Source of the DNA: JAAXHF01 sp963665955
GTDB taxonomy: Bacteria > Desulfobacterota > Binatia > Bin18
Length of the DNA stretch: 64,000 bases
Assembly (NCBI GenBank): GCA_965231765.1
Contig: OZ246887.1
Location: 2,418,001 to 2,482,000, forward strand
Reading direction: 5' to 3'
Part shown: piece after piece, positions 39,972 to 49,123 of the stretch
Position numbering within the stretch: the first letter of the stretch is position 1
How the letters are laid out: every line of letters starts with the position of its first letter
The notes under the pieces: generated by a model
Seen by the model: the letters and a program-made list of their open reading frames with translations, nothing else
Told to the model about the DNA's origin: nothing
Database searches by the model: none
Translations under genes and position numbers: made by a program

Positions 39972-41268
39972 GGGTGAAGTCAAGTTCGAGTTGTTCGGTC
40001 GTTGTTTGCTCTTGCATGCTGGGTGGGAAGTGGATGTCGAGGTCTTCGACGGAGAGTTTGCCGGAGATGAGACGGGGGAGTAAGCGGTCACGACTTGCCG
40101 CCAGTATTTCGTTGGATTTCACCAGATTGATAATCTGAGTAAACGCTTTGTCGAAATGACGCTGAAACGCCTCCAGCAATTCGTCGTCCGGAATTTTTAT
40201 TTCTAGCTTCTTCAGAAAATCCCAATCCGCACGAGGCATCTTCGTTCCCTTTGAAGCGGTTGTAGCTAACTCAATGAAGGTTTTACTAAAAACTGTAAAG
40301 AGCAAGAAGCCTTCAAACTCTCTGCTTTTGGGTCTGATGACGATGGCATCAGAGGAGCAGGCACCAGAAAAATGTACTAATGCTACCTTGTGCAAATATG
40401 GCCTAATCTTCGCAAAAAGGATGTCTCTTTCTTGAAAAAGAAGTTTATTGCTCTCTACTGAATCCCCCGTAGCCGATTCGATAATCGTTATTGATTCTCT
40501 GGGGATGTGCTCCAGACCTAAATATTTTTCACTATCGGAAAGATCCTTCTTCTTTACCCCTTTCCTTATTTCACCAGAAATGCTGGCAATTGGTCTAACC
40601 TCCCACCCCTCCGGCACTCCCTTCACAAACTTCACCTTTTCATGCCCCGGAAAGCGCATCCGCACAAACCATTCGCGGTAGATTTCCTCGGCCATTTTTT
40701 CCAGCAGCACGATGCGGCGTTTGTTGTTTTCGATTAGGTCGTCGTAGGCGGAGAGAATGGCGGCGATTTTTTTCTGGATATCGGGAGGCGGCAGATAAAA
40801 CTCGTACCTGAAGATTGAATCTAAAGTGATGCTAGCCTGATTGGCTGCTCCCTGCGCAGTATTGATTATATATCCTTTAAAGCTTCCGTCTTTGAGTAGA
40901 TAGAACAAAAAATCATTGTGGATTCCTTCCGTAGGCCGAACAATAACCGCATTTTGATTGAGGAGAGATCTGTCCAATACCTTTGGAATTCTTATGACCT
41001 TCCCTACTACTGATTCCGGATTATTTGGCCAAGATCCAACCGTTTGGATTACAATATCACCTTCGATTAGCTCGGTATCTTTTCTCTCCGCAGCAATATT
41101 TTCAGCCACATAAACCAAATTGTTCGCGTCGACAGAACTCTCGGTAAAATTCGCAACCTTAACAACAGGAATCCCAGTTTCTTGGAACCATTCGCTTTTA
41201 AAAGCGAATCCTTTTTTATGGGAAACGGCACCTCCGAGTCCTCGTGTTGACCATTTACTCATTGTCAT
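39964..41268 (-). CDS. hsdS: Type I restriction-modification specificity subunit
   Basis: DNA-recognition subunit of 434 residues with two target-recognition domains (about 5-185 and 222-395). Each is followed by a conserved helix: IAAILSAYDDLIENNKRRIVLLEKMAEEIYREWF after the first, and NEILAASRDRLLPRLISGKLSVEDL after the second. Both TRDs end with a PPPDIQKKI or IPDDELLEAF type segment. The start region overlaps the end of the AlbA_2 gene by 14 bp. HsdS determines the bipartite recognition sequence, which cannot be predicted here. Confidence 0.93.
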   Translation of the reverse strand: MTMSKWSTRGLGGAVSHKKGFAFKSEWFQETGIPVVKVANFTESSVDANNLVYVAENIAAERKDTELIEGDIVIQTVGSWPNNPESVVGKVIRIPKVLDRSLLNQNAVIVRPTEGIHNDFLFYLLKDGSFKGYIINTAQGAANQASITLDSIFRYEFYLPPPDIQKKIAAILSAYDDLIENNKRRIVLLEKMAEEIYREWFVRMRFPGHEKVKFVKGVPEGWEVRPIASISGEIRKGVKKKDLSDSEKYLGLEHIPRESITIIESATGDSVESNKLLFQERDILFAKIRPYLHKVALVHFSGACSSDAIVIRPKSREFEGFLLFTVFSKTFIELATTASKGTKMPRADWDFLKKLEIKIPDDELLEAFQRHFDKAFTQIINLVKSNEILAASRDRLLPRLISGKLSVEDLDIHFPPSMQEQTTTEQLELDFTHA

Positions 41269-42697
41269 CAGCCAAGATGCTCCGTAGCTTGTGTCCTTTT
41301 TCCGTCAACCGATATTGCTGCAACCGACTGGTGGGCTTTTCAGGAATCGTCCACTCAATCAAACCCTCTTGCAGCAGTATACGCACCTGCTTATTGAGTT
41401 CACCTGAAACAGTGGCATGCCCAAGGCTAGCAGCCAGGTTCGCTTTCCCCATAGGTGCCCTTTTTAACGCAACAAGAATCTTCTTACTAAGATATGACTC
41501 TGGCCGTGACTCTGGCCGTGACTCTGGCCGTGACTCTGGCCCCGCCGCCAAATCTCTCTGTTCCTCATCCGCCAATCCTGCCTTCACCGGATCACGAGGA
41601 AAGACCACATTCATCCAATGTTCTTGTGGTCTGATCTGTGGTTCTGGAACGCCGTAATCCCGACATAAGTCTCTGATCCGCTTGATACCAGTGCCGATCT
41701 GTTCAACCATGTCCATACGGTAAAAAATACCGAACAGCAGCGGGTTGCGGGGCACGCTCTTGATCCCTAATTCTTCTTCAGTCATCCCAGCAGGCAGCCC
41801 GCCTGGATTGATGATTTCCACTCGATCACGAAATATGTGGACCTGCACATTAGCAGTTGAGCGATAATCGCGGTGTGCTACCGCATTGACGATCGCTTCT
41901 CGTAGGGCATCAACGGGCAGCTCAGGACGCTCTTCGCGTGTGATTTGTGGTTTAATAATAAATTCGGTGTTGAGCTTAGAAACAACGTATGACACGACAT
42001 CTCGACAGACCGTATACAAGTCGGCCGTAAAATCTTTCCGGTCAAGAATATAAACGTTGGTTTTCCCCTGGAATAATGCGCAGGATACATGTGCACGCAG
42101 ACTGAACTTTTGAATATTCTCCGCTAGTAACCACGCCCCAGCATGGGTCATAGTCTTGCCCCGCAGCAAGCCCAGATTCTGCAAGGTTGATAACGGCTCC
42201 ATACCGTCAGGAATAGAGGCGCGTTTGGAAAACCCCTTCCAAACGGTATCTGTCAAATCTTCTTCCAGACTGAAACGAGTACACGGCGTTTCATCAAAAT
42301 GAATCACGCCCTCTTGAAAGAAGAACTCGCGGATCTCATTTCGACTCAGCTGCTGCGAAGACGCGCCTTCTCTCAAATAGAACTTCCCAGCAAACGAGTA
42401 GGGTTTACCGTTTTGCGCGGGAATAGACACAACGAGAACATCACTGACGCTTTCCACATCAATGACTAAGGGTGGGTCCACGGAGCGAGCCAGGCTTTGG
42501 ACGATGGACTTGAGCTTATTATGGTCTTTAACCCCGTGAATTGTTCCATCGTCGGCCACGCCGATTAGCACAACTCCACCAGTTGCATTGGCAAACGCAC
42601 ACAGTTCTCGCCCCAAATCGCTCGTGCCAGAACGTTTGAACTCGCTTGTAAAGCCTTCACCGAGAGCAATGAGCGCGTTGAGAGTGTCTTGGGTCAT
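41255..42697 (-). CDS. AlbA_2/Schlafen-type ATP-binding transcriptional-regulator-like protein embedded in the R-M operon
   Basis: Protein of 480 residues. The AlbA_2 (Schlafen-like) domain at the N-terminus shows GEGFTSEFKRS, ELCAFANATGGVVLIGVADDGTIHG and FYLREGASSQQLSRNEI. A GHKL-like ATPase domain follows (about 255-345: ALREAIVNAVAHRDY, NPGGLPAGM, GTGIKRIRDL). A winged-helix region forms the C-terminus. An in-frame PESR repeat encoded by 12-bp tandem units links the last two. Such genes often sit between hsdM and hsdS and may act as regulator or effector; the role is not established. It lies 28 bp after hsdM and overlaps hsdS by 14 bp. Confidence 0.85.
   Translation of the reverse strand: MTQDTLNALIALGEGFTSEFKRSGTSDLGRELCAFANATGGVVLIGVADDGTIHGVKDHNKLKSIVQSLARSVDPPLVIDVESVSDVLVVSIPAQNGKPYSFAGKFYLREGASSQQLSRNEIREFFFQEGVIHFDETPCTRFSLEEDLTDTVWKGFSKRASIPDGMEPLSTLQNLGLLRGKTMTHAGAWLLAENIQKFSLRAHVSCALFQGKTNVYILDRKDFTADLYTVCRDVVSYVVSKLNTEFIIKPQITREERPELPVDALREAIVNAVAHRDYRSTANVQVHIFRDRVEIINPGGLPAGMTEEELGIKSVPRNPLLFGIFYRMDMVEQIGTGIKRIRDLCRDYGVPEPQIRPQEHWMNVVFPRDPVKAGLADEEQRDLAAGPESRPESRPESRPESYLSKKILVALKRAPMGKANLAASLGHATVSGELNKQVRILLQEGLIEWTIPEKPTSRLQQYRLTEKGHKLRSILADDNE
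41495..41541. repeat. 12-bp in-frame tandem repeat
   Basis: Three perfect units of tgactctggccg and a partial fourth inside the AlbA_2-type gene, encoding PESR repeats on the minus strand. The unit is a multiple of three, so copy-number change would alter linker length without frameshift. Confidence 0.85.
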
Positions 42698-42725
42698 GAT
42701 TTCTACGCGGCGTTGTTATTCAGCG

Positions 42726-44816
42726 TCAACTATCATCACCAGCCAACTGCTTCACATTATGCGCAATGACGGACTCAAGCGCAGCAGCTTGCTTATTCAA
42801 CTCCAGGAGTTCTGCATTGAGAGACAGAATTTCTTCAATAAACTCCTCCTCAGTCTTGCCGTCCTCCTCAATCACCACACCCACATACCGGCCCGGATTG
42901 AGCGAATAATCTTGCTCCTTGACTTCCTCTAGCGTGGCCAGTTTGCACAGGCCAGTCACATCTTCGTATTCCGCCTTGGGGAAGCGTTCTTGGAGCCAAT
43001 GGATATGGATGAAAAAGCTCTCGGCGGTTTTCACCTCGGTGTGCAGGGCTTCGAGCGCGGTTTTAAGGGCTTTGGTTTGGCGGTCTCCGCTACTGCGTTT
43101 GCCGTTGGTATTGGCCTGTTGCTTTTCGTGCTGGCGGACAATGGTATCCAGCTGCTTTAGGCCGGCATGTAGAGCCATGAAAAAGGGATCAAAAGCCTGA
43201 CGCAGTTGATGCTGAGCGTGATTCTTTTTGGCAACATCTGTTTGGTCACTGTGCTTGTGTTGATACGCATCGTAGCGCGTCTGGAGCTGCGTCAGTCCCG
43301 CCCATTGCCTGACCAGCTCGGCGACTGCGTGTTTGCCGTTTGCGTCGTCCAACACCTCTAACAATTGCTCAGAGACCGGTTCGACTTGGGTTTTGTTCTC
43401 AATGAGTTTGTCCATGCCTTGCGCGAAATACGTATCAATCAGCTGCACAAACGTGTCGCGCTTGCCTTTGTGCAAGTGGCTGATGATAGCGACGTTCTGA
43501 ATCTGCTCTTCAGAAAACTCACGGTGGGCACGGTCGATCGGAGTGAAGATATTCCGCGCATCGATAAACAGAATATGCTTGTCCGCCTTGGCCGTATCAA
43601 AGAACCATAGCGTCGCTGGCAAGGTGACGGTGTAGAACATATTCGACGGCAAGGTCAGCATGCCGTAAATGAGATTCTTCTCAATCAGTGTCTGCCGGAT
43701 ATCAGCCTCAGAGTGCCGAGCATCTGAGGCCGAATTGGCCATGACCAGAGCCGCCCGGCCGTGCTCCTTGAGCGAAGAGGCAAACAGGTTGATCCACAGA
43801 TAGTTGGCGTTTGGGACGGTCTCTTTGCCTTGGTCACTCTTTTTGACCTTGCTTTTATTGCGCGGAATACCAAAGGTTTTGAAGCGCGCGTCTTTGCCGA
43901 CACTGTCAAAGCTGACATCGTCTACATTAAACGGCGGATTGGCCATCACATAGTCAAATTTGCCAAAGCTGCCGTAGGGATCTTCATAATAACTGTTGGC
44001 TTGGCGCACTTCCCCGCGCAGGCCATTCACCGCCAGGTTCATTTTGGCCAGCTTGACAGTCTCTAATGTTTTTTCCTGCCCATAGACATAGATATCGCCG
44101 TCAGGCGTATTCGGGCCATTTTTCCCATTCCGGCCTGCCAGGTCGTTACGATGTCGCTCAATGAACTGCGCCGACTGGACAAACATCCCACCTGAACCGC
44201 AAGCAGGGTCAAACACCGTGCCGCGATAGGGTTCGATAATCTCTACCATCAGTCGCACAACCGAACGCGGGGTAAAGAACTCGCCACCCTTTTGGCCTTC
44301 GCTCTTGGCAAACTCGCCCAGAAAATACTCATAGATTTGCCCGAACATATCGCCGCTGGCGTCTGGCGGGATATCGGCAAAGTTTTTCAGCAACTGGTTG
44401 GGAATAGTTTTATCGGTCCGGGTCAGGCGGGTGTATTCATCCTGAGGCAGCACGCCTTGCAGCTCGGGTTTATACTTCTCAATTGCTTCCATCGCCTTTT
44501 TTATTGCCTTGGTGATGTTTTCCTGCTCTGGCAGGCTGAGCAAATAATCGTAGCGCGCATGATCCGGTAGATAGAAGCCACACTTTTCAATCGCAATCTC
44601 TGAAATCGGTTTCTCCCGACGAGTGTCTTTGAGCTTCTTGTATTCCTCTAAGATGTCAGGTTCGTGCCTGCGATAATTGTTGTCCGCAAACTTCAGAAAG
44701 ATCAGCCCCAGCACTGGGGTTGAGTATTCACTGGCCTTCAAGTCCGAGTTTGCCCGCAGGTTATCTGCTGCCGCCCACAGGTTATTTTCGAGTTGTTTGA
44801 GTTGTTCTTTTGTCAT
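42726..44816 (-). CDS. hsdM: Type I restriction-modification DNA methyltransferase subunit
   Basis: N6-adenine methyltransferase of 696 residues, longer than the usual 500 or so because of a helical C-terminal extension (about 470-640). The HsdM N-terminal domain has NNLWAAADNLRANSDLKASEYSTPVLGLIFLKFAD. SAM motif I is DPACGSGGM (about 207-215) and the catalytic motif IV is NPPF. FTPRSVVRLMVEII precedes the SAM site. The extension, with QHKHSDQTDVAKKNHAQHQ and KTAESFFIHIHWLQERFP, resembles larger type I M proteins of environmental bacteria. It is the first gene of the R-M operon. Confidence 0.94.
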   Translation of the reverse strand: MTKEQLKQLENNLWAAADNLRANSDLKASEYSTPVLGLIFLKFADNNYRRHEPDILEEYKKLKDTRREKPISEIAIEKCGFYLPDHARYDYLLSLPEQENITKAIKKAMEAIEKYKPELQGVLPQDEYTRLTRTDKTIPNQLLKNFADIPPDASGDMFGQIYEYFLGEFAKSEGQKGGEFFTPRSVVRLMVEIIEPYRGTVFDPACGSGGMFVQSAQFIERHRNDLAGRNGKNGPNTPDGDIYVYGQEKTLETVKLAKMNLAVNGLRGEVRQANSYYEDPYGSFGKFDYVMANPPFNVDDVSFDSVGKDARFKTFGIPRNKSKVKKSDQGKETVPNANYLWINLFASSLKEHGRAALVMANSASDARHSEADIRQTLIEKNLIYGMLTLPSNMFYTVTLPATLWFFDTAKADKHILFIDARNIFTPIDRAHREFSEEQIQNVAIISHLHKGKRDTFVQLIDTYFAQGMDKLIENKTQVEPVSEQLLEVLDDANGKHAVAELVRQWAGLTQLQTRYDAYQHKHSDQTDVAKKNHAQHQLRQAFDPFFMALHAGLKQLDTIVRQHEKQQANTNGKRSSGDRQTKALKTALEALHTEVKTAESFFIHIHWLQERFPKAEYEDVTGLCKLATLEEVKEQDYSLNPGRYVGVVIEEDGKTEEEFIEEILSLNAELLELNKQAAALESVIAHNVKQLAGDDS

Positions 44817-44864
44817 TGAGAAGAAAAACGTCTATTGCTGCGTCATCGTCGTCGTACGGGTCAG

Positions 44865-44945
44865 TCAACTCGAAAGTTGCTTCGGGAAAGACTCTTGGAA
44901 TCGCTGCTCGGACTCTTTGAGGGCTTGGTACACTTCAGCTTTCAT
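44865..44945 (-). CDS. Possible 26-residue leader or remnant ORF upstream of hsdM
   Basis: ATG at 44945 overlaps the stop of the yqeB-like gene and reads MKAEVYQALKESEQRFQESF then PKQLSS-stop. The ESEQRF pattern resembles the start of a PAS domain, so it may be a fragment. It may equally be chance. It lies between yqeB and hsdM on the same strand. Confidence 0.2.
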   Translation of the reverse strand: MKAEVYQALKESEQRFQESFPKQLSS

Positions 44946-45750
44946 CTTTTTCTCTTATAGCCTCTAACACTCCTTGTGCAATCGATCGAGGCCGCTCGGC
45001 AATACCGCTCACAAACTCTTCTTGCCCGCGTGGATCAACTTCGGCAATCTTCGTGCCTTGGGCGACGGTAATCCCGTCTTTGGTAATCCCTCGGATAATC
45101 CCAGACACCTTGGCGTATACCTCTGCCTCGCCTACCCGTCCCAAGACTGCTCCTGCTTCGACCTGCGCTCCTACATCCAGCGTCGTTCGAAAAGTCCCAC
45201 TGATTGGCGCATAGCTATACCGCTCACGCCCATAGCCCTGAATGGCAATCGGCTGACCGGTGTAGGCTTCCGCACTACCGCTGGTAATGACTTTGCCAAG
45301 ATTGGGTCCCCGGCTGGTTTCAATAACGACGTGCACGGTCTCTCCAGCCCGAAATCCAGGTCCGAGGCCGACCACCAATACGGCCTGATCAATTTGTGAT
45401 TCTGGAATGTCGCGTTTACGCATACGGGCGTCTATCAAAATGTTTGGCACAAGAGTTGTAAGAACGGTTTCTGCCGGACCGATATACACCGGAATATGCT
45501 CTCCCTGCTCAAGTACGTTGGTGAGCGCATCAATAGTCTCAACCCGTTCAGCCTGGACGCCTTCAAGTTCAATCGTGCCTTCGAAGACGGCTGTGGCAAA
45601 GGACATATTTCGGCGAGTAGTAGCAGGATTCGGACTTTCAACAATCACCGGCTGATAGCCGTTTGTGAAAAGCAGATGGGCCACGGCCGAGCCGACATCC
45701 CCCCCACCTTTAATTACAACCAGCCTCGGTGAGATGTCGTGTGCTGCCAT
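44935..45750 (-). CDS. yqeB: Selenium-dependent molybdenum hydroxylase system protein, YqeB/EF2563 family
   Basis: Protein of 271 residues. The N-terminal Rossmann-like half shows LVVIKGGGDVGSAVAHLLFTNG, MSFATAVFEG, DARMRKRD and VGLGPGF. The C-terminal half is beta-rich and has GSAEAYTGQPIAIQGYGRERY, VGRVGEAEVYAKVSGIIRGI and VDPRGQ. This matches the EF2563/YqeB family linked to maturation of labile-selenium molybdenum hydroxylases. No molybdenum hydroxylase, yqeC or selD is in the window, so the gene is isolated here. The stop overlaps a small frame upstream of hsdM. A DUF2939 gene lies 7 bp upstream, in the same transcript. Confidence 0.85.
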   Translation of the reverse strand: MAAHDISPRLVVIKGGGDVGSAVAHLLFTNGYQPVIVESPNPATTRRNMSFATAVFEGTIELEGVQAERVETIDALTNVLEQGEHIPVYIGPAETVLTTLVPNILIDARMRKRDIPESQIDQAVLVVGLGPGFRAGETVHVVIETSRGPNLGKVITSGSAEAYTGQPIAIQGYGRERYSYAPISGTFRTTLDVGAQVEAGAVLGRVGEAEVYAKVSGIIRGITKDGITVAQGTKIAEVDPRGQEEFVSGIAERPRSIAQGVLEAIREKDES

Positions 45751-45757
45751 GTTTTAT

Positions 45758-46372
45758 CTATTTGGAGCGGTCACGATCATAGCGCTTTTTGAGCTGGGCA
45801 ATAAGTGCCTTGACATTCGTCACTTCGACGACGCGCCACACGCCTTCGTCAGATTTCCGCATATTGACTTCAATCTCTTCCCCATTCTTTATCGGGACAG
45901 GAAAATGCCGCATGCCATCTTTCGTTTCTCCGGCAAAGATCGCTCCGATGATTGCCAAGGTCGGAATTTCGGGCAGATCACGATTGCGATCGGTGATCAC
46001 TTGCTCAACCACAATGTCAGCCCCAGCCGAGACAACATTCCGGATTTCGCCGCTCAAGCTTTTGAGCCCTTGGCGCAACAGGTCAGCTAGTGACCCTCCG
46101 GAACTCGGCTTGTCTTCCTTGTGTTGTTTGAACTGGCCTAATTCATCAAACGCATTCCCGGCCACACTTTCCACATCGACGTACTCGGCAAAGCGCGCGT
46201 AATCGTGCGTCTCTAATGCCTGCTTGATCTGATACAGCGAATAGGCAGGCGTAAATGTCCAAGCGATGCAACTGACAATAACGAATGCAACACCGACACC
46301 AGCACCGAGAATGAACTTGTTGAACCACCACGGTTTGGAAGATTGTCGAGATTGTGTTGAAGGCTGTTCCAT
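45758..46372 (-). CDS. DUF2939 membrane-anchored protein
   Basis: Protein of 204 residues with one N-terminal membrane helix (about 20-43: FILGAGVGVAFVIVSCIAWTF), followed by the DUF2939 signature TPAYSLYQIKQALETHDYARFAEYVDVESVAGNAFDEL. Then comes a soluble beta-rich C-terminal part with VWRVVEVTNVKALIAQLKKRY. Function of DUF2939 is unknown. It is the first gene of a pair with yqeB (7-bp gap) and is divergent from the ferritin-like gene, sharing a 159-bp intergenic region. Confidence 0.75.
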   Translation of the reverse strand: MEQPSTQSRQSSKPWWFNKFILGAGVGVAFVIVSCIAWTFTPAYSLYQIKQALETHDYARFAEYVDVESVAGNAFDELGQFKQHKEDKPSSGGSLADLLRQGLKSLSGEIRNVVSAGADIVVEQVITDRNRDLPEIPTLAIIGAIFAGETKDGMRHFPVPIKNGEEIEVNMRKSDEGVWRVVEVTNVKALIAQLKKRYDRDRSK

Positions 46373-46442
46373 AGCCCGTCATCATACATCATGCATCCCC
46401 TCACCGTCAGCCGTGCTTGGCTGCTTTTTTCGACTCCTATTC

Positions 46443-46471
46443 TTGACAGGATCAGGTGAGAAAGCGATAAT
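46443..46471 (+). promoter_or_regulatory. Sigma70-type promoter of the ferritin-like gene
   Basis: TTGACA (46443-46448), 17-bp spacer, GATAAT (46466-46471). Predicted transcription start is about 46479, giving a leader of some 50 nt before the ATG at 46532, which has AGAGGAAG as ribosome-binding site. This is the best promoter match I saw in the window. Confidence 0.72.
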
Positions 46472-46531
46472 GACAACATCTATGTTCATTATTGAAACTC
46501 ATAAGTAAACTAAAATAAAGAGGAAGCTGTC

Positions 46532-47530
46532 ATGCAGAATTTGCCAGCCCATGCCCACCAAGTTACAGCGAATGGCCCTGCTGTTGTCACCCAGTTTCTC
46601 GATATTGAATCTCCAGACATGCGCAACCTGTACGAGAAGGCCAAGCGTGATCAGTGGAACGCGTCCACCGATATTGACTGGGACAGTGGCCTGGCTCCAG
46701 ACAGCGGCATCCTGCCCGATGGTCTGATTGATATCTACGGCACCAAATATTGGGATCGGCTGAGTGCTCACAAGCGAGTTGAGCTCAATCGCCATTTCTC
46801 GGCCTGGCGGATTAGCCAGCTGATGTATGGCGAGCAGTTTGCCCTGATGGTGTGTGGCCAGATTGCCAACGCCGTGCCGGGCATTGATTCTAAGTTTTTC
46901 ATGGCTACTCAAGTGATGGATGAGGCGCGTCACTCTGAGGTGCTCGCCCGTTATCTGTATGAAAAAGTCGGCGTGACTTATCCATTGTCGAACAACCTGA
47001 ACAAAATGTTCAACCGCGTGCTGGAAAGCCCGCTGTGGTACCTCAAAACAGTTGGGACTCAGCTAGTGGCTGAGACACTGGCGGTGTCTCTGTTCCGCAT
47101 GTTAGCCGACCACAGCCCCGACCCGCTGATCAGCGAGATCTGCAAGCGTATCCTGTCAGACGAATCGCGGCATATGGGTTTTGGCATGCTCAGCCTGCCC
47201 GAACAGGTCGCGGAGCTATCCGAAGAAGAGATCGAAGAAGCGGAAGACTTTGCTTGCGAAGCCACTGCTGGCTTATTACAGGGCCAGTTCCCCCAACCGG
47301 CCTACGAAACAGTTGGTTTTAGTCCCGACGAAATCGACGACATCAAGAAGATGCGCTTCGAAGCCGCTCAGAAAAGCGAATATGTGGCCTTCCGTCAGTA
47401 CTTCAAAAAAGACTTCCACGCTGCGCTGTGGAGCAATATGACTAAGGTCGGTCTGTTGGGTGAGCGGACCATCGGCAAGCTCGGCAAGATGGGTATTCGT
47501 GCGCCAGAGCAGAGCGCGGCAGCTGCGTAG
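46532..47530 (+). CDS. Ferritin-like diiron-domain protein
   Basis: Helical-bundle protein of 332 residues with a complete diiron ligand set. It has Glu101 (YGEQFAL), Glu131 and His134 (MDEARH), Glu181 (VAETLAV), and Glu211 and His214 (SDESRH). The two ExxH pairs and spacing are those of ribonucleotide-reductase-R2-like or AurF/ACP-desaturase-like proteins. It may oxidise an acyl, amine or lipid substrate. No partner reductase is adjacent. The C-terminus is Ala-rich and probably disordered. It has its own strong promoter and appears monocistronic, ending before a convergent MATE gene. Confidence 0.85.
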   Translation: MQNLPAHAHQVTANGPAVVTQFLDIESPDMRNLYEKAKRDQWNASTDIDWDSGLAPDSGILPDGLIDIYGTKYWDRLSAHKRVELNRHFSAWRISQLMYGEQFALMVCGQIANAVPGIDSKFFMATQVMDEARHSEVLARYLYEKVGVTYPLSNNLNKMFNRVLESPLWYLKTVGTQLVAETLAVSLFRMLADHSPDPLISEICKRILSDESRHMGFGMLSLPEQVAELSEEEIEEAEDFACEATAGLLQGQFPQPAYETVGFSPDEIDDIKKMRFEAAQKSEYVAFRQYFKKDFHAALWSNMTKVGLLGERTIGKLGKMGIRAPEQSAAAA

Positions 47531-47611
47531 CATGTATATCCACTCATTCAGTTGAGGGCAGGAGGAATTGTCCAGAAACTGCCCCTTTTGTTTTTTGTCT
47601 TGCCCTTCCTG

Positions 47612-48973
47612 CTATCTTGTCTCCTGCATCGCAAAAATATCAATCTCCCGCCACGTTCCCTGGGCAAACCGCCACCAAAATCCCAGCCCGAGTAAAATCA
47701 CATTGACCGTCCCAGCCAACCACGGTCCAAGCGATTCAAGATTGGTATACGCCACAGATCCCAAACTGAGTGGGGTAAACACGGCAATTAAGACAAACAC
47801 GGTCAATCCTGCTGGCCAGTGTGTATCGCCGGCCCCTCGCAAAGCTCCAAAAAAGGTAATGCCTAGACCGTCAAAGAGCTGGAACGCAACCGCGCACAGC
47901 AGAATGTTCGCGCCAAGCTGGATAACCAATGGCTCAGTACTAAACACCGCAATGAGCGAAAAGCGAAAGATAAAAAAGAACACCCCCATCAGGCCCACAT
48001 ACACCAGGCACAAAAAGAGTGTTTCAAATACACGCTGAACGGCGGTCTCCAATTTTCCCTCGCCAATATAGCGCCCGACCAGGGCGGACAGTGCCTGCGA
48101 CAGTCCCATGGCTGGCATGAACGAAATCATCATATATTGAATGGCGATATTACTCGCCGCTAAATGTTCCTTACCAAAACGGCCCACGAGCATGATAATC
48201 AGCAGCCCCCAGCCCAACACATCAATGGCACTCTGGGCTCCGGCTGGCCAGCCAATGTGTAACAGCTGACGCATTCGGGTCCAGTCAGGACGCCACGCTG
48301 TTCGAGTCGAAAATTCCGTGCAATACGAGGCCGACAGAAAAAAACTCAGTAACACCCCAATCTGCACCACAAAGCTCAAGACCATGGCCAGCCCAGCTCC
48401 AGCCAGCCCCAGCCGTGGAGCACCCCAGTTACCAAAGATGAACACATAGTTCAGAACAACATTCGTCACATTGGCCGTGAGCACACCAATCAAAGAAATC
48501 CGAGGGCGGTGAATCCCATAGAAAAAGCCGCTCAGCGCTCCAATGATCACCGACAAGCCAATCCCCCACACTCGGACCCGGAAGTAGTCGACCTCTAACA
48601 GCACAACTTCCGGCTCATGCCCAAACAGGGAGAAAAATATTGCCGCAAACGGCAACAGTAGTAAGCAGGCCATTCCTACAATCAGCCCAAAGTAGATTCC
48701 CTGCCAGGCAAACGCCGCCCCGCTCCGAGGATCGCCTCGGCCAATGGCCTGAGCTGCGAACGTACTCACACAACGAGTCATACCCAGCGGCAGCGCAGTA
48801 ATGGTAAAGGCCATAACGCCACCCGGCATGGCTGCCGCAACTTCTGCAGTACCGACTAAGGACACCATCCAGGTATCGACAAAACCCATCACCGTAAACG
48901 AAGCCATAGAGGCAATGATGGGGGAGGCAAGGCCGAGAATTTCGCGCAGCCCAGCGCGGGTAGGAAATGTCAT
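47612..48973 (-). CDS. MATE-family multidrug/Na+ or H+ antiporter
   Basis: Inner-membrane exporter of 453 residues with about 12 hydrophobic helices in two bundles. Typical segments are ILGLASPIIASMASFTVMGFVDTWMVSLVG at the N-terminus, the first-bundle MAFTITALPLGMTRCVSTFAAQAIG, and the second-half MISFMPAMGLSQALSALVGRYIGEG. LFDGLGITFFGALRGAGDT in helix 10-11 is also family-typical. The ATG at 48973 gives the normal MATE N-terminus. An upstream TTG frame is unlikely. It probably exports cationic or aromatic compounds; the substrate is unknown. Confidence 0.92.
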   Translation of the reverse strand: MTFPTRAGLREILGLASPIIASMASFTVMGFVDTWMVSLVGTAEVAAAMPGGVMAFTITALPLGMTRCVSTFAAQAIGRGDPRSGAAFAWQGIYFGLIVGMACLLLLPFAAIFFSLFGHEPEVVLLEVDYFRVRVWGIGLSVIIGALSGFFYGIHRPRISLIGVLTANVTNVVLNYVFIFGNWGAPRLGLAGAGLAMVLSFVVQIGVLLSFFLSASYCTEFSTRTAWRPDWTRMRQLLHIGWPAGAQSAIDVLGWGLLIIMLVGRFGKEHLAASNIAIQYMMISFMPAMGLSQALSALVGRYIGEGKLETAVQRVFETLFLCLVYVGLMGVFFFIFRFSLIAVFSTEPLVIQLGANILLCAVAFQLFDGLGITFFGALRGAGDTHWPAGLTVFVLIAVFTPLSLGSVAYTNLESLGPWLAGTVNVILLGLGFWWRFAQGTWREIDIFAMQETR

Positions 48974-49123
48974 GCAGCGTCCGTGGAGAGAAAAGACAGG
49001 CGATAAGAGTTCTGAGAGCCCCAAGCTGACCAGAGGAATGGCATACGATCTGGAGACAATATTCCTAAACAGCGCTTTTTATACTAGACTACACAGGAGC
49101 CTAAGACAAAGGAGGGTGCATCT

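Noticed and set aside
41495..41541. 12-bp repeats considered as a CRISPR-like or minisatellite array
   Set aside because: Units are contiguous without spacers and lie in frame inside a coding sequence.
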